Positions 22,535-34,969 of a DNA stretch of 64,000 nt are shown here, piece after piece (the stretch's first letter is position 1; the number at the start of each line of letters is the position of its first letter). The translations under genes and the position numbers were made by a program. A model generated the notes under the pieces. That model was not told where the DNA came from, searched no databases, and saw only the letters and a program-made list of their open reading frames with translations. The stretch covers positions 248,001 to 312,000 of the forward strand of contig LNAC01000681.1 of the NCBI GenBank assembly GCA_002007465.1. The letters run 5' to 3'. Source of the stretch: Ailurus styani. Lineage: Eukaryota; Chordata; Mammalia; Carnivora; Ailuridae.

Positions 22535-25099
22535 TTTCTAAATCTTTCAGGGTAACTGTTGAAAGATATGGATTTAGTGCCATTGTATTGCCTTTAAGGT
22601 GAGTGTTACTGTTCCTTTCTGGTCTGTTACTTTTAGGCTCTCTCTTTGCTTAGAGGACCCCTTTCAATATTTCCTGTAGGGCTGGTTTGGTGTTTGCAAA
22701 TTCTTTTAGCTTTTGTTTGTCCTGGAAGCTTTTTAACTCTCCTTCTATTTTCAGTGACAGCCTAGCTGGATATAATATTATTGGCTGCATATTTTTCTCA
22801 TTTAGTGCTCTGAATATATCATGCCAGTCCTTTCTGGCCTGCCAGGTCTCTGTGGATAGGTCTGCTGTCAGTCTCATATTTCTACCATTGTATGTTACCG
22901 ACCTCTTGTCCCAAGCTGCTTTCGGGATTTTCTCTTTGTCACTGAGACCTGTAAGTTTTACTATTAGATGATGGGGTCTGGACCTATTTTTATTGATTTT
23001 GAGGGGGGCTCTCTGTGCGTCTTGGACTTTGATGCTTGTTCCCTTCACCAAATTAGGGAAAGTCTCTGCTGTAATTTGCTCCAATATACCTTCTGCCCCC
23101 TCTCTCTTTCTTCTTCTTCTTCTGGGATCCCAATTATTCTAATATTGTTTCATCTTATGGTATCACTTATCTCTCAAATTCTCCCCTCGTGGTCCAGTAG
23201 TTGTTTATATCTCTTTTTCTCAGCTTCTTTATTCTCCATCATGTAGTCGTCTATATCACTAATTCTCTCTTCTGCCTCATTTATCCTTGCAGTAACAGCC
23301 TCCATTTTTTATTGCACCTCTTTAATAGCTTTTTTTATTTCAACTTGGTTAGATTTTAGTTCTTTTATTTCTTCAGAAAGGGATTCTCTAGTGATTCCAT
23401 GCTTTTTTTGAGCCCAGCTAGCACTTGATAATCGTCATTCTGAACTCTAGTTCTGACATCTTACTAATGTCGGTATTGATTAGGTCCCTAGCATTGGTAC
23501 TGCCTCTTGTTCTTTTTTTCTGTGGTGAGTTTTTCTGCCTTGTCATTTTATCCAGAGAATAGATGAATGGGAGAACAAAATACTAAAAAGGTAGCAATGA
23601 CCCCAGAAAAATATACACTAACCAAATCAGAAGAGACCCGAAACTGGGGGGAGAAGAAAGGAGAGGAAAAAAAAAATATATATATATATATATATGAGTG
23701 GTGAAGAGAACAGGGCCACCCACTTGATTTGGGGTGTATTTTGGTCCATTAGAAGAAACTGCCTCCCAATTTTTAAAAGAAATTTTAAAGAAAGAAAAAC
23801 TTATATATACAAAAATAAGGGTAAACACAATGAAAGGATGGTATATGACTGTAAGGATTAAAATTTAAAAAAGACTTTAAAAAAGAAATTGATAAGAAGT
23901 GGGTTGAAAAAAGAAAAACTAAAGAGGAAAGAATGTGATCAGGCTGGAGACTAGAACAAAGCCATGTGCTAGATTAAGGGTATATTTTGATCTGTTAGAA
24001 AAAACTGTATCCCAAAACTTTAAAGAAAGAAAAACCTATATGTATATAAAAAATAAGGTTCAATACAATGAAGGGATAGAACATGACTATAACAGTAGTC
24101 ATTGATCGGTGAACTTGGTCTCGGCTGGATGTTCTTGATGATCTTCTGGGGGAGGGGCCTGTTGCTGTGATTCTCAAGTGTCTTTGTCTGAGGCAGAATT
24201 GCACTGTCCTTGCCAGGGGCCAGGCTAAGTATTCGGGTCAGGTTCGCTCTTGGGAGCTTTTGTTCCCTGAACACTTTCCGTACAGCATTGGAGGATGGGA
24301 GTGAAGATGGAGGCCTCCTAGTTTCCAGCCCCTTAGGAGCCGAGAGCTCAGGGTCCCACTTCTCAATGCACCCTCAGAGAGAGGCAGTCAGTCCCTCCCA
24401 TCTCCCTGGTCTCTGGCCACACTCTGAGCTCACCCAGCCTGTGACTGAGCATTTCTATATCTGGCGCATGGCCCATTTGGAGTCTCCAAACCCAGCAGAT
24501 TCCTGTCACGCGCTCCCACCCCACTCCCCTCAGGAGAGGAAGGTGAGTCTCCCCTGATCTGCCCCTAATGGGGTCCTTGCTCAAAGAAGAGTGGCCCGAC
24601 TGTGCCTCAGGTCATGGTTTAAGGTAACCCCGAGCTGAGAGCCCCCTCCTCGGCTCTGTCTCTGAGGCAGGCTTCCCCTCTTGAATACCTGGGAGCTCTG
24701 CCACACTCAGACACCCCTGGTCTTTTTGTGTCCCGTGGGTTCTGAGACCACACTGTCCCTGCGAGGGCTCCACCTCCCGCTTAGCCTCTGGAGCGACATC
24801 CCTTAGTGGAGCAGACTTCTAAAAGTTCTGATTTTGTGCTCCGCTGCTCTCTCACTTGCCATGAGCTGGCCCCTCCCCCCACGGCCTATCTTCCTGAATG
24901 CTGCCTCAGACTCACTTCTCACTTCTGCTAAGTGATCGTTTTCTGTTTCCGGAATTGCTGCTCTTCTTCTCTTTGATCTCCTGTTGAGTTTGTAGGTATT
25001 CAGAATGGTTTGATAACTATCTGGCTGAACTCGTGGGACCCGATGATATTTAGGTCTGCTACTCCTCCTCCATCTTGCTCCTCCAGTTGTTTTCTAAAT
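22535..25099 (-). mobile_element. Carnivore L1 with intact 5' end and decayed ORF1, ORF2 missing
   Basis: Antisense L1. Its 5' end lies near 25085 and reads on the minus strand as a GGAGCAAGATGG-type start, with a GC-rich 5' UTR to about 24100. A diverged pair of repeats about 245 bp apart lies in the AT-rich stretch 23730-24080. ORF1 spans about 22650-23600. Its C-terminal domain is open at 22650-23084 and shows the 'RLTADLSTETWQARKDW' and 'ILYPARLSLKIEGE' motifs typical of L1 ORF1p, an RNA-binding protein. ORF2 is cut after about a dozen codons at about 22549. The segment is flanked by a 9-bp direct repeat 'tttctaaat' (22535-22543 and 25091-25099). There is no poly-T at the 3' side, which is unusual for L1. 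Confidence 0.85.
23677..23695. repeat. (TA)n tract inside the L1
   Basis: A short alternating TA run preceded by poly-A, in the AT-rich part of the L1 between 5' UTR and ORF1. Confidence 0.9.
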
Positions 25100-26462
25100 A
25101 CCAAGCCACCCTCAACCAGCTTGGGGTCCAAGTAGCACCTTCCTCGAAAAGAACAGGAGCCAGCAGGGTGAGCGGGCTTGGCCACAGCAGGAGGGGGCCT
25201 GGGGTGAGCTGCTGACACTGGGGCTGATTCAGATGAGATTTCCCTGATGTCAGCCCCAGGGCCAGCTGATGGGTCATCTGTGCATGACACTGCAGGGCCC
25301 TGGGCCCCCTGAAAGCTGTGGCCATTTTCTTGGACTCCTTTTGGGGTGGAGAGCTGCTGGAAGAGGTTCCTCCTAAAGGACGCCTGGTGGGGCCTGGTGT
25401 GGCAGGTGCACAGCCCTAGACAAAGAACCCAGGGGGACTAGCCCTGGTTGCTAAGTGACTCCTAAAACCAGAGGCAGAGGTGGCTGTGATGGGAATCCCA
25501 CATCCTGCATACTGTTGTGCACCCCTGCATGGCTGGCCCCAAATCCCACACTCCCACATGTCCACAACTTCTGGCTGGCTTTCTTCCAGTCCATCTTAGT
25601 CCATCATCCCTATGCTTAGACGGACCAGAGCTGCCATGGAAAGTGAGCACCACCAGCAAAATGGCCTACACGCCCTGCCACTGGCCCTACACCAGTGCTT
25701 CTCTCTTTAGAGAAACTTACTCCTCTGCTTCTGTGCCCTGACCTGATGATCTCCCTTGGGCTTCAGGGTCTACCCTGGCCTGTTTTCTAATATGAGGCCC
25801 TGGGCAGTGGGGATGTGAGTGAGTCAGCCATGGAGGACTGGGGGTGGCATTTCTGGACAGGAGGGTCCTGCGCAATCCTTCCTCCCTCCTTTCCTTCCTT
25901 CCATCCTTCCTTCTGGTATTTGGCGCCTGACCACTCCCCCTCCCCTACCGCTCCCTCACTGGAAGCTTTCCTCCTTTCTCACTGATCACTTAAGCAAAAC
26001 ATTTTCCCACTTATTAAAGCCCCTTGCTCCAGGTTGGATGCAGACTCCTGCCAAGGAGCTTGGCATGGAATCTGGCACATGTCCAATGTTAGCCCCCATG
26101 TTCCTCCCGGACTGGGTACCATTGTGCAGTGCCCAGACTGTTCAATTATATGTGTTGACCCCAAAAGCTGCTACTGCTTCAAGGCCCTGATGTAGAAAAA
26201 TATATGATGTATTTATCCCCCAGTGGTCACCGTCCTGGCTAGAAGACCCTCTGGACCCGATGTCATAATAGTGGTCCCTTTTATTGAGGATCACCATGTG
26301 TTGAAGTCTGATTTATGCTTGCATTAGCTCATTTAACTCAGGACCTCTGCTGCTTGCCACCACAGCCCACTTCCAGGCCCCACACTTCTTGTTGTGCATA
26401 CTTAGACTGGGCCACTGAGATTTCTCCTCAGTTCTTCTCTGAACTGGATGGAATCTGTCTTT
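25100..26462. other. Single-copy non-coding sequence
   Basis: No gene recognised. 25879-25918 is a short degenerate TTCC tract. Frames up to 123 codons (25819-26190) have no family resemblance. Confidence 0.4.
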
Positions 26463-26678
26463 AAGAGGGAAGATGGTGGGCGCCTGGGTGGCTTAGAGGG
26501 TTAAGCCTCTGCCTTTGGCTCAGGTCATGATCTCAGGGTCCTGGGATCAAGCCCCGCATCAGGCTTTCTGCTCAGTAGGGAGCCTGCTTCCCCCTCTCCT
26601 TCTGCCTGCCTCTCTGCCTATTTGTAATCTCTCTCTCTGTCAAACAAATATATAAAATCTTAAAAAAAAAGAGGGAAG
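26463..26678 (+). mobile_element. SINEC with target duplications
   Basis: The body spans about 26478-26668: 'gggcgcctgggtggcttaga', then 'gggttaagcctctgcctttg', ending 'gtcaaacaaatatataaaat' plus poly-A. Target duplication 'aagagggaag' at 26463-26472 and 26669-26678. Confidence 0.95.
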
Positions 26679-26799
26679 CTGTCCACATGTGTGCATTTCA
26701 TTGTTTGACTCTTAACTCAGGCTTGCCTTATGTTTATTTTCGTTTTGTTTTGTTTTCGGCATTGGCTTCAAGGGCAAGACAGTGAACATTGTTTATTGA

Positions 26800-26960
26800 C
26801 CTTTGATTGTGAACCTGATGTAGTTAATTCATACATTCCTCACATCAATCCTTTGAGGGAGCTGTTGTCAACCCCTTTTTGTACCTACACAAGTGTGGGG
26901 AGGTTTCCAACTTCCCCAAGCCACACAGCCAGAATCCAATTCCAGACATCCTGACCTCAC
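26800..26960 (-). repeat. MIR SINE, antisense
   Basis: Reversed MIR order: 'cctcacatcaatcctttgag', then 'aacttccccaagccacacag' and 'ccagaatccaattccagaca'. Confidence 0.7.
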
Positions 26961-27139
26961 AGGCTGGTTCCCAACTGCCACCCCGGCCACAGCTTTACGA
27001 TCTGCTGACATGGAAACTTGGAAGATGGACATTTTCTTTTTTTAGGGATTCTCTAAGTCGGAAAAATGAGGTTGAGGAGAAGAAATGTCAGTTGGAAGAA
27101 ACACAGTGATTACAAGTACATACTTGCCCAGGGTGACCC

Positions 27140-27350
27140 AGACACGGGTGCCACTGTGCCGCCTAAAATCATGTGACAGAACATCTCCCTGCCTCAGCAT
27201 ATTCATCTGTAAAGTGGGCTTAATAATACCTTAATACCTTTGGGATATGGCTGTTGTGAGGAGTAAGGGAGAAAATTCAGGTCAAATGCTGAATATGGGG
27301 TTTGGCCCATGTTAAAGGCCCACTAATGACTGCCCTTGTTATTATTCTTA
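27140..27350 (+). repeat. MIR SINE
   Basis: Sense MIR: 'cctgcctcagcatattcatc', 'tgtaaagtgggcttaataat' and 'ggctgttgtgaggagtaagg'. Confidence 0.75.
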
Positions 27351-28289
27351 TGAACATAACCCTCCCCACGGATGTTACCTCATTGCCTGTCAGTCCAAAC
27401 AGTCTATGAGGACATTCTTTACCCTCTGGTGTCTTTGGCATGATGGCTGGCCATCACGGGGTGAAGACATTGCCCTGAGTCAATGACAAAGGTTCTAGAA
27501 AGGGGCCCGCAGCTTTCATCACCACCATGTTTGCAAAAAAATATAATTTCATTAGAAATCCCTGTAAGGTCCGCAAGTCAGCAATGCTGTGGCCTTATCT
27601 CCTCAATGTTGTGCTGCTCTGAATTGTTTTACAAAATGGTGGTCAGCAAGAGGCTGGCAGGCCACCTCTGTTTGTTGAGAAAGAGGCCCACCAAACCCCA
27701 TAGCTTCACCACCAACTCTGCAAGATGATTTCCTTGAACATTCCTTAAATAAATTCATTTTCAACTCAAAGCTCAGCAGCTGAATGGGGAACAGTTACCA
27801 CAGGTCACCACGAGATGGTGCCCCAAAGCTACCTCTTAATGTTGCCCACACCCCTGCAGGCAGGAGACCAGGGTTTCAGGATCTTTCTCACATAAAAGTA
27901 AACACACACCAGGATACAACCTGCCATCTTAATCTATTTGTGCACATTCTAAAAGCCTCTAAGTGTGCAGTCTCGTTTTCATTTCATTCCTTAATTGTTC
28001 GTATTCTTGCTGTACTCGGCCCTCCAGGGAAAGGATTGGAAAATGGATTGAGAAACAGTTATTAATAACCAATAATTAATGACCCCATTTCAGGTAGTGG
28101 GAGAGACACTTTTTATTTATCGCCTCTAATTCTTACAGCTGCCTTGTTTGGCGGATGCCGTTACGCTCTTTCCTTTCTCCTTCTTTCCAGGCATATTATA
28201 GATGTGTGGGAATGGCGAGGAGGCTGACAGCACAACCTTAGATTTATCTATTATTATATGTACACTTTCCAAGGCTCTTCATTCTGTCT
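27351..28289. other. Single-copy non-coding sequence
   Basis: No gene or repeat family recognised. Frames are short and unrelated to known proteins. Confidence 0.4.
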
Positions 28290-28755
28290 TATATTTCCAT
28301 GTTTCCACCGGGGATCATTTTCTTTCTCTCTGAAGAATACTCTTTAGTCTGTGTGTGCTGTAAACACATTTTCTCAGGTTTTGGTGTCTGGGAATATTAT
28401 GAGTTTACCTTAAATTTTGAAGAATATTTTTGGTGGCTGTTGAAGGATGCTAGGTTTCAGCTGTGTTGTTTTTGTTTCCAGCACTTTCAAGATATTATTC
28501 CATGTCTTTGGGCTTCTAGTGTTTCTGATGGAAGTTCGTGGTCAGTCTTATTTTTGGTGTTCTAAGGGTGACATATTTTCCCCACTATGGTTTCTTGGAA
28601 GTTTTTCTTTTTATCTTTGGTTTTTATAGAACTTTTATTATAATATTGTATATTCTTGGAGTTCCTCTTCTTGAGTCTGTAGCTCTATGTCTTCAGTCAG
28701 TTTAAAGTATCTTTAAAATTGCTTCTTCGTCATTTTCCCTTTCTCCATCTGGGAT

Positions 28756-29623
28756 TCCATTACACATATTTTATTTAAAAAAATTTTTTTATTGTGTTAT
28801 GTTAGTCACCATACAATATATCATTAGTTTTTGACGCAGTGTTCCTAGAATCATTGTTTACGTATAACACCCAGTGCTCCATGCAATACGTGCCCTCCAT
28901 AATACCCATCACCGGACAACCCATCTCCCCACCCCTCTCCCCTCTAAAACCCTCAGCTTGTTTCTCAGAGTCCACAGTCTCTCACGGTTCATCTCCCCCT
29001 CCGATTTCTCCCCCTTCACTTTTCCTTTCCTTCTGCTAATGTTCTCCATGTTATTCCTTATGTTCCACAAGTAAGTGAAACCATATGATAATTAACTTTC
29101 TCTGCCTGACTTATTTCACTCAGCATAATCTCTTCCAGTCCCATCAGTGTTGATGCAAAAGTAGGGTATTCATCCTTTCTGATGGCTGCATAATATTCCA
29201 TTGTATATATGGACCACATCTTCTTTATCCATTTGTCTGTTGAAGGACATTTAGGCTCTCTCCACACTTTGGCTATTGTGGACATTGCTGCTATGAACAT
29301 TGGGGTACATATGGCCCTTCTTTTCACTACATCTGCATCTTCGGGGTAAATACCCAGTAGTGCAATTGCCAGATCTATTTTTAATTTTCTGAGGAATCTC
29401 CACACTGTTATCCAAAGTGGCTGCACCAACTTGCANCGGGGTAAATACCCAGTAGTGCAATTGCCAGGTCTATTTTTAATTTTCTGAGGAATCTCCACAC
29501 TGTTATCCAAAGTGGCTGCACCAACTTGCATTCCCACCAACAGTGTAAGAGGGTTCCCGTTTCTCCACATCTTCTCCAACATTTGTTGTTTCCTGCCTTG
29601 TTAATCCATTACACATATTTTAT
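28756..29623 (-). mobile_element. Young 5'-truncated L1 with 19-bp target duplications
   Basis: The body spans 28775-29604, antisense. The 3' end lies left, near 'ttgtgttatgttagtcacc'. The rest is the end of ORF2: 'ctgttgaaggacatttaggc' and 'gctatgaacattggggtaca'. The 19-bp 'tccattacacatattttat' flanks it at 28756-28774 and 29605-29623. A single N at 29436, with 94 bp repeated after it, makes the copy about 95 bp too long. Broken frames on the minus strand are remnants of the ORF2 C-terminus. Confidence 0.93.
29342..29530. other. Single-N gap with 94-bp repeated flank
   Basis: 29342-29435 and 29437-29530 are identical but for one base (agatct versus aggtct), separated by one N at 29436. Probable unmerged contig overlap or haplotype copy, not a real duplication. 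Confidence 0.85.
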
Positions 29624-29800
29624 ATCTTGTTTTACTTGACTAATATATACCTCTTATGCTCTTTTCTGTGTTCCTATCTCTTTTGTCTCCATGCTTTGGT
29701 CTGTATATTTTATTCTGATATTCTTGACTAATTCTCTCTATACATAGTCACTGAATTTTTAATTAAAGTATTGTAGTCATCCTTTATTTAAAAAAATACT

Positions 29801-31879
29801 TTGCAGTTTAATGCTAAAATTCACCATCTTAGCATTTGATTCCTTGAGCATTGATCATGGTGATTTAAAGATGTATGTTTGAATACTCCACTATGTGGCT
29901 GGATCTCTTGTGGCTCAATTTCTATGGCCTGGTTGTGGAGGAGGCTGTTGTGCATCTCAGGTTGACAGGAAATCCCTCTAGCCAAAAGCACCAATAGCCC
30001 TTTCTGCCTGTGCCATTTCAAGTCACTTAGGCCCACACTAATTTCTTCTAATATTATACTCAGATTGTTTCTTAGTGGTTTATATTTCCAAAACCTGTTG
30101 TTATTTCAGTTCCAAGTATCCTTGCCCAAGGACCAAATTGGAGCACAGTGTAGCTCAAAGGTTTTGCCGAATATCACACAGCATTCAGTGGCTTTAGTGG
30201 ACATTTGTTAACTTGACTACAGCCCAGTGTGTCCAAGCCTATCTTACGTTTGGGGCACAGGAGTCAGAGCTTGGGATATTCTTTCTGCACAAACACATGA
30301 CCCCCCTCTTGGTCAAACAGATGTTCCCACTGGGTCTTTGCATCTGGCGTGAGTGAGGTAGACATGTAGAAAGCCCACTGACCTCATGCCTGCATTGGTG
30401 GTTGGTTCAGATCCAGCAGCAGCAGCCATGGCATGCCTGCCAGATTTGTCCCTCTGCATGAGTTCTGGTGTCCTTGTAGCCACCTGCCCCAGGACCCTTG
30501 GTTCCGGCCTCTTTCTGAGAATTCCCTCTAATTCTGTGAGTTATCTGATACCCTTTCAATCCATTCCTGTTGTGTAGAAACTGACCAGAGTGGGTTTTAT
30601 TGTTTGCAACCATGGATCATGACTAATTCAGTGACCAAACATTTGAGAATTCAAGAGGGCCAGGTGGCTGCTCCATCCTTTACTGCAGACTCAGCTGAGA
30701 GATGGCTGTGTTTCAGACCCAGAAACCTGGCGTGATTCAGTCTCCTGCCCAGGGAGGCTGTAAGGGATGCTGAACATGCTACAGAGAACTCACTAAATTG
30801 TGTGCAATTTCCCTGAAAAAGTAAAATAATAATTTAGGCCCTTTAACAAGCTTGAAAGGACTCATTAGTGAAAGAACAATGAGAAACAAATTAGGGAGAG
30901 AACAATGCATGGAATTGTTCTGTGGTTGACACAGATGGAGGCTGGGCCTGTGTCTTGACCTGGCTTGGCTGGCCTGGTGGGCTATGAGCCGTGGCCTGAG
31001 CAGCCATGGAGGAGGCGATGGACTATTCCTCATCAGGGCCTTCCCTCTTGAGAGGTTTCTCTGGGTCTTCTCCAGTGACTTTGTGGAGATCTGTGTTCTT
31101 GGGACAGTCAGGCTCTGGCAGCTGCTCTAGCCAGGGACTTGGCTCAGTTCCTGACCCTGAACCTGACCCTCAGCTGCACTGCACCTGCCTGGTTACCCCA
31201 TAAAGAGTGCTAAACTCAGTCTCTGTTGCTTGGAGGATTGAGGACTGTGATATATATTGCAGATGCCTCTGTCCTGCCTCTCAATACAGACATGCATTCC
31301 AGGAGCACAGAGCCAAGTTAGTACATCTCGACATATACTGTGCATTCAGTATATATTCAGTGTATATTCAGGTTTTAATGTTATTTGGCAGTGATGTGGC
31401 TGGCTGGTTTCTCTTTCTCCTCTTTGCTAACTCTTACTTCCAAATTGGCATGTTCCTTGGCAGGTGGATTCCAGTGGACAAGTACATGTGAAGTGAGAAT
31501 GTTGCTTCCTGTCAGATCTTCTGAATTTGAATTTGGGGATGATGGAGAGAGGAGGACTTTTCAGGTGGATGGGTAAGTCTTGTCTCTAAGGCCAATTCTC
31601 AGCTTTGTGCTGCTACAGACATATCAGTTGCTGTCTATTTGATGGTCTGCACATTGATGGTGTACTTTGAAGATTCTGTCCTATATTTTCATCTACATTC
31701 AGGATGTCTTTGCCCCATGTCTTCCAGAGGCAATCTGGGGGTATTCTCCCACTTGTGCCCCATATTCACATAAGCCTGGGCTTTTTACTCAGGAGAGAAG
31801 TGCATATAAACCAACAGTAGTCTTCCAATAGGTTTCCCACCTTCACTTTTGCCCAAGGTTGCTATTTAAAGCATAAATC
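29801..31879. other. Single-copy or unassigned non-coding sequence
   Basis: The first few hundred bases may still be decayed L1. Nothing else recognised. No coding gene. Confidence 0.35.
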
Positions 31880-32365
31880 AATCAAATAGTCCCACTGTTG
31901 AAAGCTCTCCCAAGGCTTCCTCTCATCCTGGGCACTCTTCACCATGGCTTTTTAAAAAACCTGCAGAGGCTGGTCTCTTTCTATATCTTTGCTGCCATTT
32001 CTTGCCTTCTACCTCCTTGGTCATGACTCTCCAGACACACTGGTCTCCTTCTTACCTTTTGAACTCTTTAAACCTCAGGACCTTTGCATTTGCTGTGTTC
32101 TATGCCTGGAATACCACCCACAGGCCATCTCACATCTTGTTGTTTCTTGTTGTCATTCATATCTCAGCTCAAATGTTACCCCCTCCCTGACCATCCATCT
32201 AATTTAGCCATCCCTCTCTCCAATTGCTGTATATACTTTGTTCCGTTTATTTCATTTACAATACTTATCGTTTCCTAAAATTATTGTATGCATTTATCTG
32301 TACACCTAGAACCATGTGTGGTGCATAGTTGTTCCTTGGTAATGTTTTGTTGGGTAAATGAATCA
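31880..32365 (+). repeat. L2 LINE, near full 3' half
   Basis: Follows the L2 3' order in sense: 'agacacactggtctccttct', 'cctcaggacctttgcatttg', 'gcctggaataccacccacag', 'tctcagctcaaatgttaccc' and 'cctgaccatccatctaattt'. Confidence 0.8.
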
Positions 32366-32422
32366 AGAAAAGAACTAGTGGGAAATGTTTTTAATGTCTA
32401 TAGGCATATTTTAAAAATTTCA

Positions 32423-32880
32423 CATGAAATTTTCAGCCCACTTCAAAACATTTATGTTAATTTACTATAAAACTATAATTTAAATTACCTATCGAGTACA
32501 AATGCTTAGCATATGGCAAATTGAGTAAACTGATTATTCAACAAATGAACAAATTTACTATGGAAGGAAGGAAGGAAGGAAGGAAGGAAGGAAGGAAGGA
32601 AGGAAGGAAGGAAAGAAGNCATGAAATTTTCAGCCCACTTCAAAACATTTATGTTAATTTACTATAAAACTATAATTTAAATTACCTATCGAGTACAAAT
32701 GCTTAGCATATGGCAAATTGAGTAAACTGATTATTCAACAAATGAACAAATTTACTATGGAAGGAAGGAAGGAAGGAAGGAAGGAAGGAAGGAAGGAAGG
32801 AAGGAAAGAAGGAAGGAAGGAAGGAAGGAAGGAAGGAAGGAAGGAAGGAAGGAAGGAAGGAAGGAAGGAAGGAAGGAAAA
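32423..32880. other. Single-N gap with about 196-bp repeated flank and (GGAA)n
   Basis: 32423-32618 is repeated from 32620 on, separated by one N at 32619. The unit includes unique AT-rich sequence and a (GGAA)n run: 32562-32618 before the gap and 32759-32880 after. The first copy stops at 'ggaaagaag', which recurs inside the second, longer run. The pattern fits two contig ends that were not merged in a microsatellite. Confidence 0.88.
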
Positions 32881-34969
32881 GTTGATACCCCAGAGATGTG
32901 CACCATTTTTATCCTGTGGCATCTTGCACATCCTGGCACAATGTTGGGTACACAGATCCAAGAAGAACACAATCTTGTGAACTTGAAGGGAATGTGCTGC
33001 TCTGTTGATCTCTCTCTTCCTTATGGAAAAGGAAGAATTTTCTGAGTCACAGAATGCTTCCTAAAGCCAAAAGAAGCAAGACTTTCAGATTGTTCTCTTC
33101 TTGGGATTTCACACCTCTCTCTGAGTTCAGATAACTGAGAAACAGGTTCATGATCATCATGACCAATGCAGACTTCCCACAGAACAGAAGGAACAAAGTT
33201 CCCACCCCTGCAAGAGTGCTCATGTCCAATCCCGCTCTTCCTGGGTGAGCAACTCTGAAGCAGGCCCCTTAATGATTTCTGCCCCAGTAAGTCTTCTAGC
33301 CAGGTCTTCATCCCCTGCACTGAATCAGCTGCCTTTTTGTTCACTTTCAAGAAAATTACACCTGCCAGATTGATTGCCCCCTTGCACCCAACCTCTTTTG
33401 GGTGGTCTTTCCTCCCAGGCGTGTGTTCAAGAAATCTCTCCATGCAGATTGTTGGCATAATGTTAAATAGAATCAGTCAAGGGAAATTCTGGTGGAAAAA
33501 AAAAATCGCAGTTTGTGTCCTTAATCAACTGGAAATGTCCCTTATTATTTTAGTTGGATAAAATGCAGTCTTTCTCACTTTGCAGCTTCTCATTTATAGA
33601 TTTTTATAGCTTTTTGGTGACAATTTTCCATGGTTCTTTTGCATTTTGGTATGTCTTATTAGCATAGGCGATGATGGCCTTTGTTCTGGATGAGTTTTCA
33701 AGGATGTTTGTGTAGTAAACAACTTTGAAATGTAGAAAAAGTGTCCCATTCTGGACACAAAGCAGATTTTTTTCCTGACCAGAATAATAAAGATAATGCC
33801 TCTATCCCGGGCAAAGTTTGGGCAGATTTGCCAGGAGCCTCTTATAGGATTGAGGGTTTCCTAACTAAGCATAGTGACAGAGACCCACTGTGTGTTCACC
33901 CCCCATTGGACTTCATCACTCTGCCCTATGAACTTGGGGAGTGGCTCAGGGGCACATGCTTTTTGATGTGCCATGAGTAATTAAGTTGGTGACAAAGTCT
34001 CCAACCCTAGAGTCTAATGTCTTCTGCCCACAACCATGAAATTGTGGCAGGCTAATTTAATAGGAAAGCAGGGTAAAATCTCACACCCATCTTGATACTC
34101 CTTTGGTTTATACTCTGTAACTTAACTGTAAGTATGTATTATTAATATACATTATACATAAAATTGGACTGAATTTCAAGTAAATGTGTCTCGTCTCCTC
34201 AAAGGCAAGCACATGTATTCTCCAAATTACCTAATAAATATGGGGAAGTACCCTGTGATAAGTGCCCTGTATCTTCTTGCTGTCATTTCATCCTTTGGGT
34301 GGCCTATAGTTGGGGATGTGCCTCTACTATGTCCTCAAGGGCCACCACTGAACATTGACTCCATGGTGGTGGTGATGGTGGTGGGTCTCCCAGTTTTTAT
34401 GGGTCTTCAAATTTAACCTTAGGTCATTTTCTCCACTACCCAGTACCATTTACCACCAGCCAGTGAGTCAGAGAGTGCCAGGTGGGATGGCAGGAGGGGG
34501 TAGTTAATAAGAACAGACCCAGATGAATGGAACAGGAGCCCTGGGGCATGAGTCAATGAGGCAAATGCTGAGACATGATGTGCTGGGAGAAAACATCAAA
34601 TCCCAGCTCCAAATAAAGGGCTAATGTCCAGACGTCCAGGAGGCTGCTCTGCCTGGGAAACAGAAACCCATTACCCTGGGTATCACGAATACTAAGAATG
34701 GGAGACCTGGGATTGAGGCCAAGTCTGGATCCATTCCAGGCTGTCCCTTGGCAGGAGATGCAGGGCTGCAGTGAAACAGAAATGAACCAACATAAGGAAA
34801 CCACCAAGCCCATCTCTGAATCGGGATTTGGCAGCTTCTCATTCCTCTTTTCATTGTGTTATCCTCTATGATGCTATAGCTAGAAGAGGCAATAATCATG
34901 ATTTTATAAAAACAAAACCAAACACAAAATCTGCTACCAAATGTAACTCTTGTAGAGAGAGCTAGGCGG
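32881..34969. other. Single-copy non-coding sequence
   Basis: About 2 kb without recognised repeats. A 145-codon minus-strand frame (33021-33458) was examined and has no family I recognise. The overlapping 33047-33229 frame is leucine-rich but short. Confidence 0.35.

Larger units (their letters stand above)
28290..29800 (-). mobile_element. Old L1M ORF1-region fragment, antisense, interrupted by a young L1
   Basis: 28290-28755 and 29624 onward form one decayed antisense L1M stretch ('ttccagcactttcaagatat', 'ccctttctccatctgggatt'). It is split by the L1 at 28775-29604. The right boundary is approximate. Confidence 0.6.

Noticed and set aside
28290..29800. Functional reverse transcriptase fragment in broken minus-strand frames
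   Set aside because: 5'-truncated L1 carrying only the ORF2 C-terminal end, further altered by the N-gap duplication; no coding capacity.
33021..33458. 145-codon minus-strand frame in single-copy DNA
   Set aside because: I could not match it to any family. It has a frameshifted leucine-rich alternative frame and no splice signals. It could be a decayed pseudogene, but there is no positive support.
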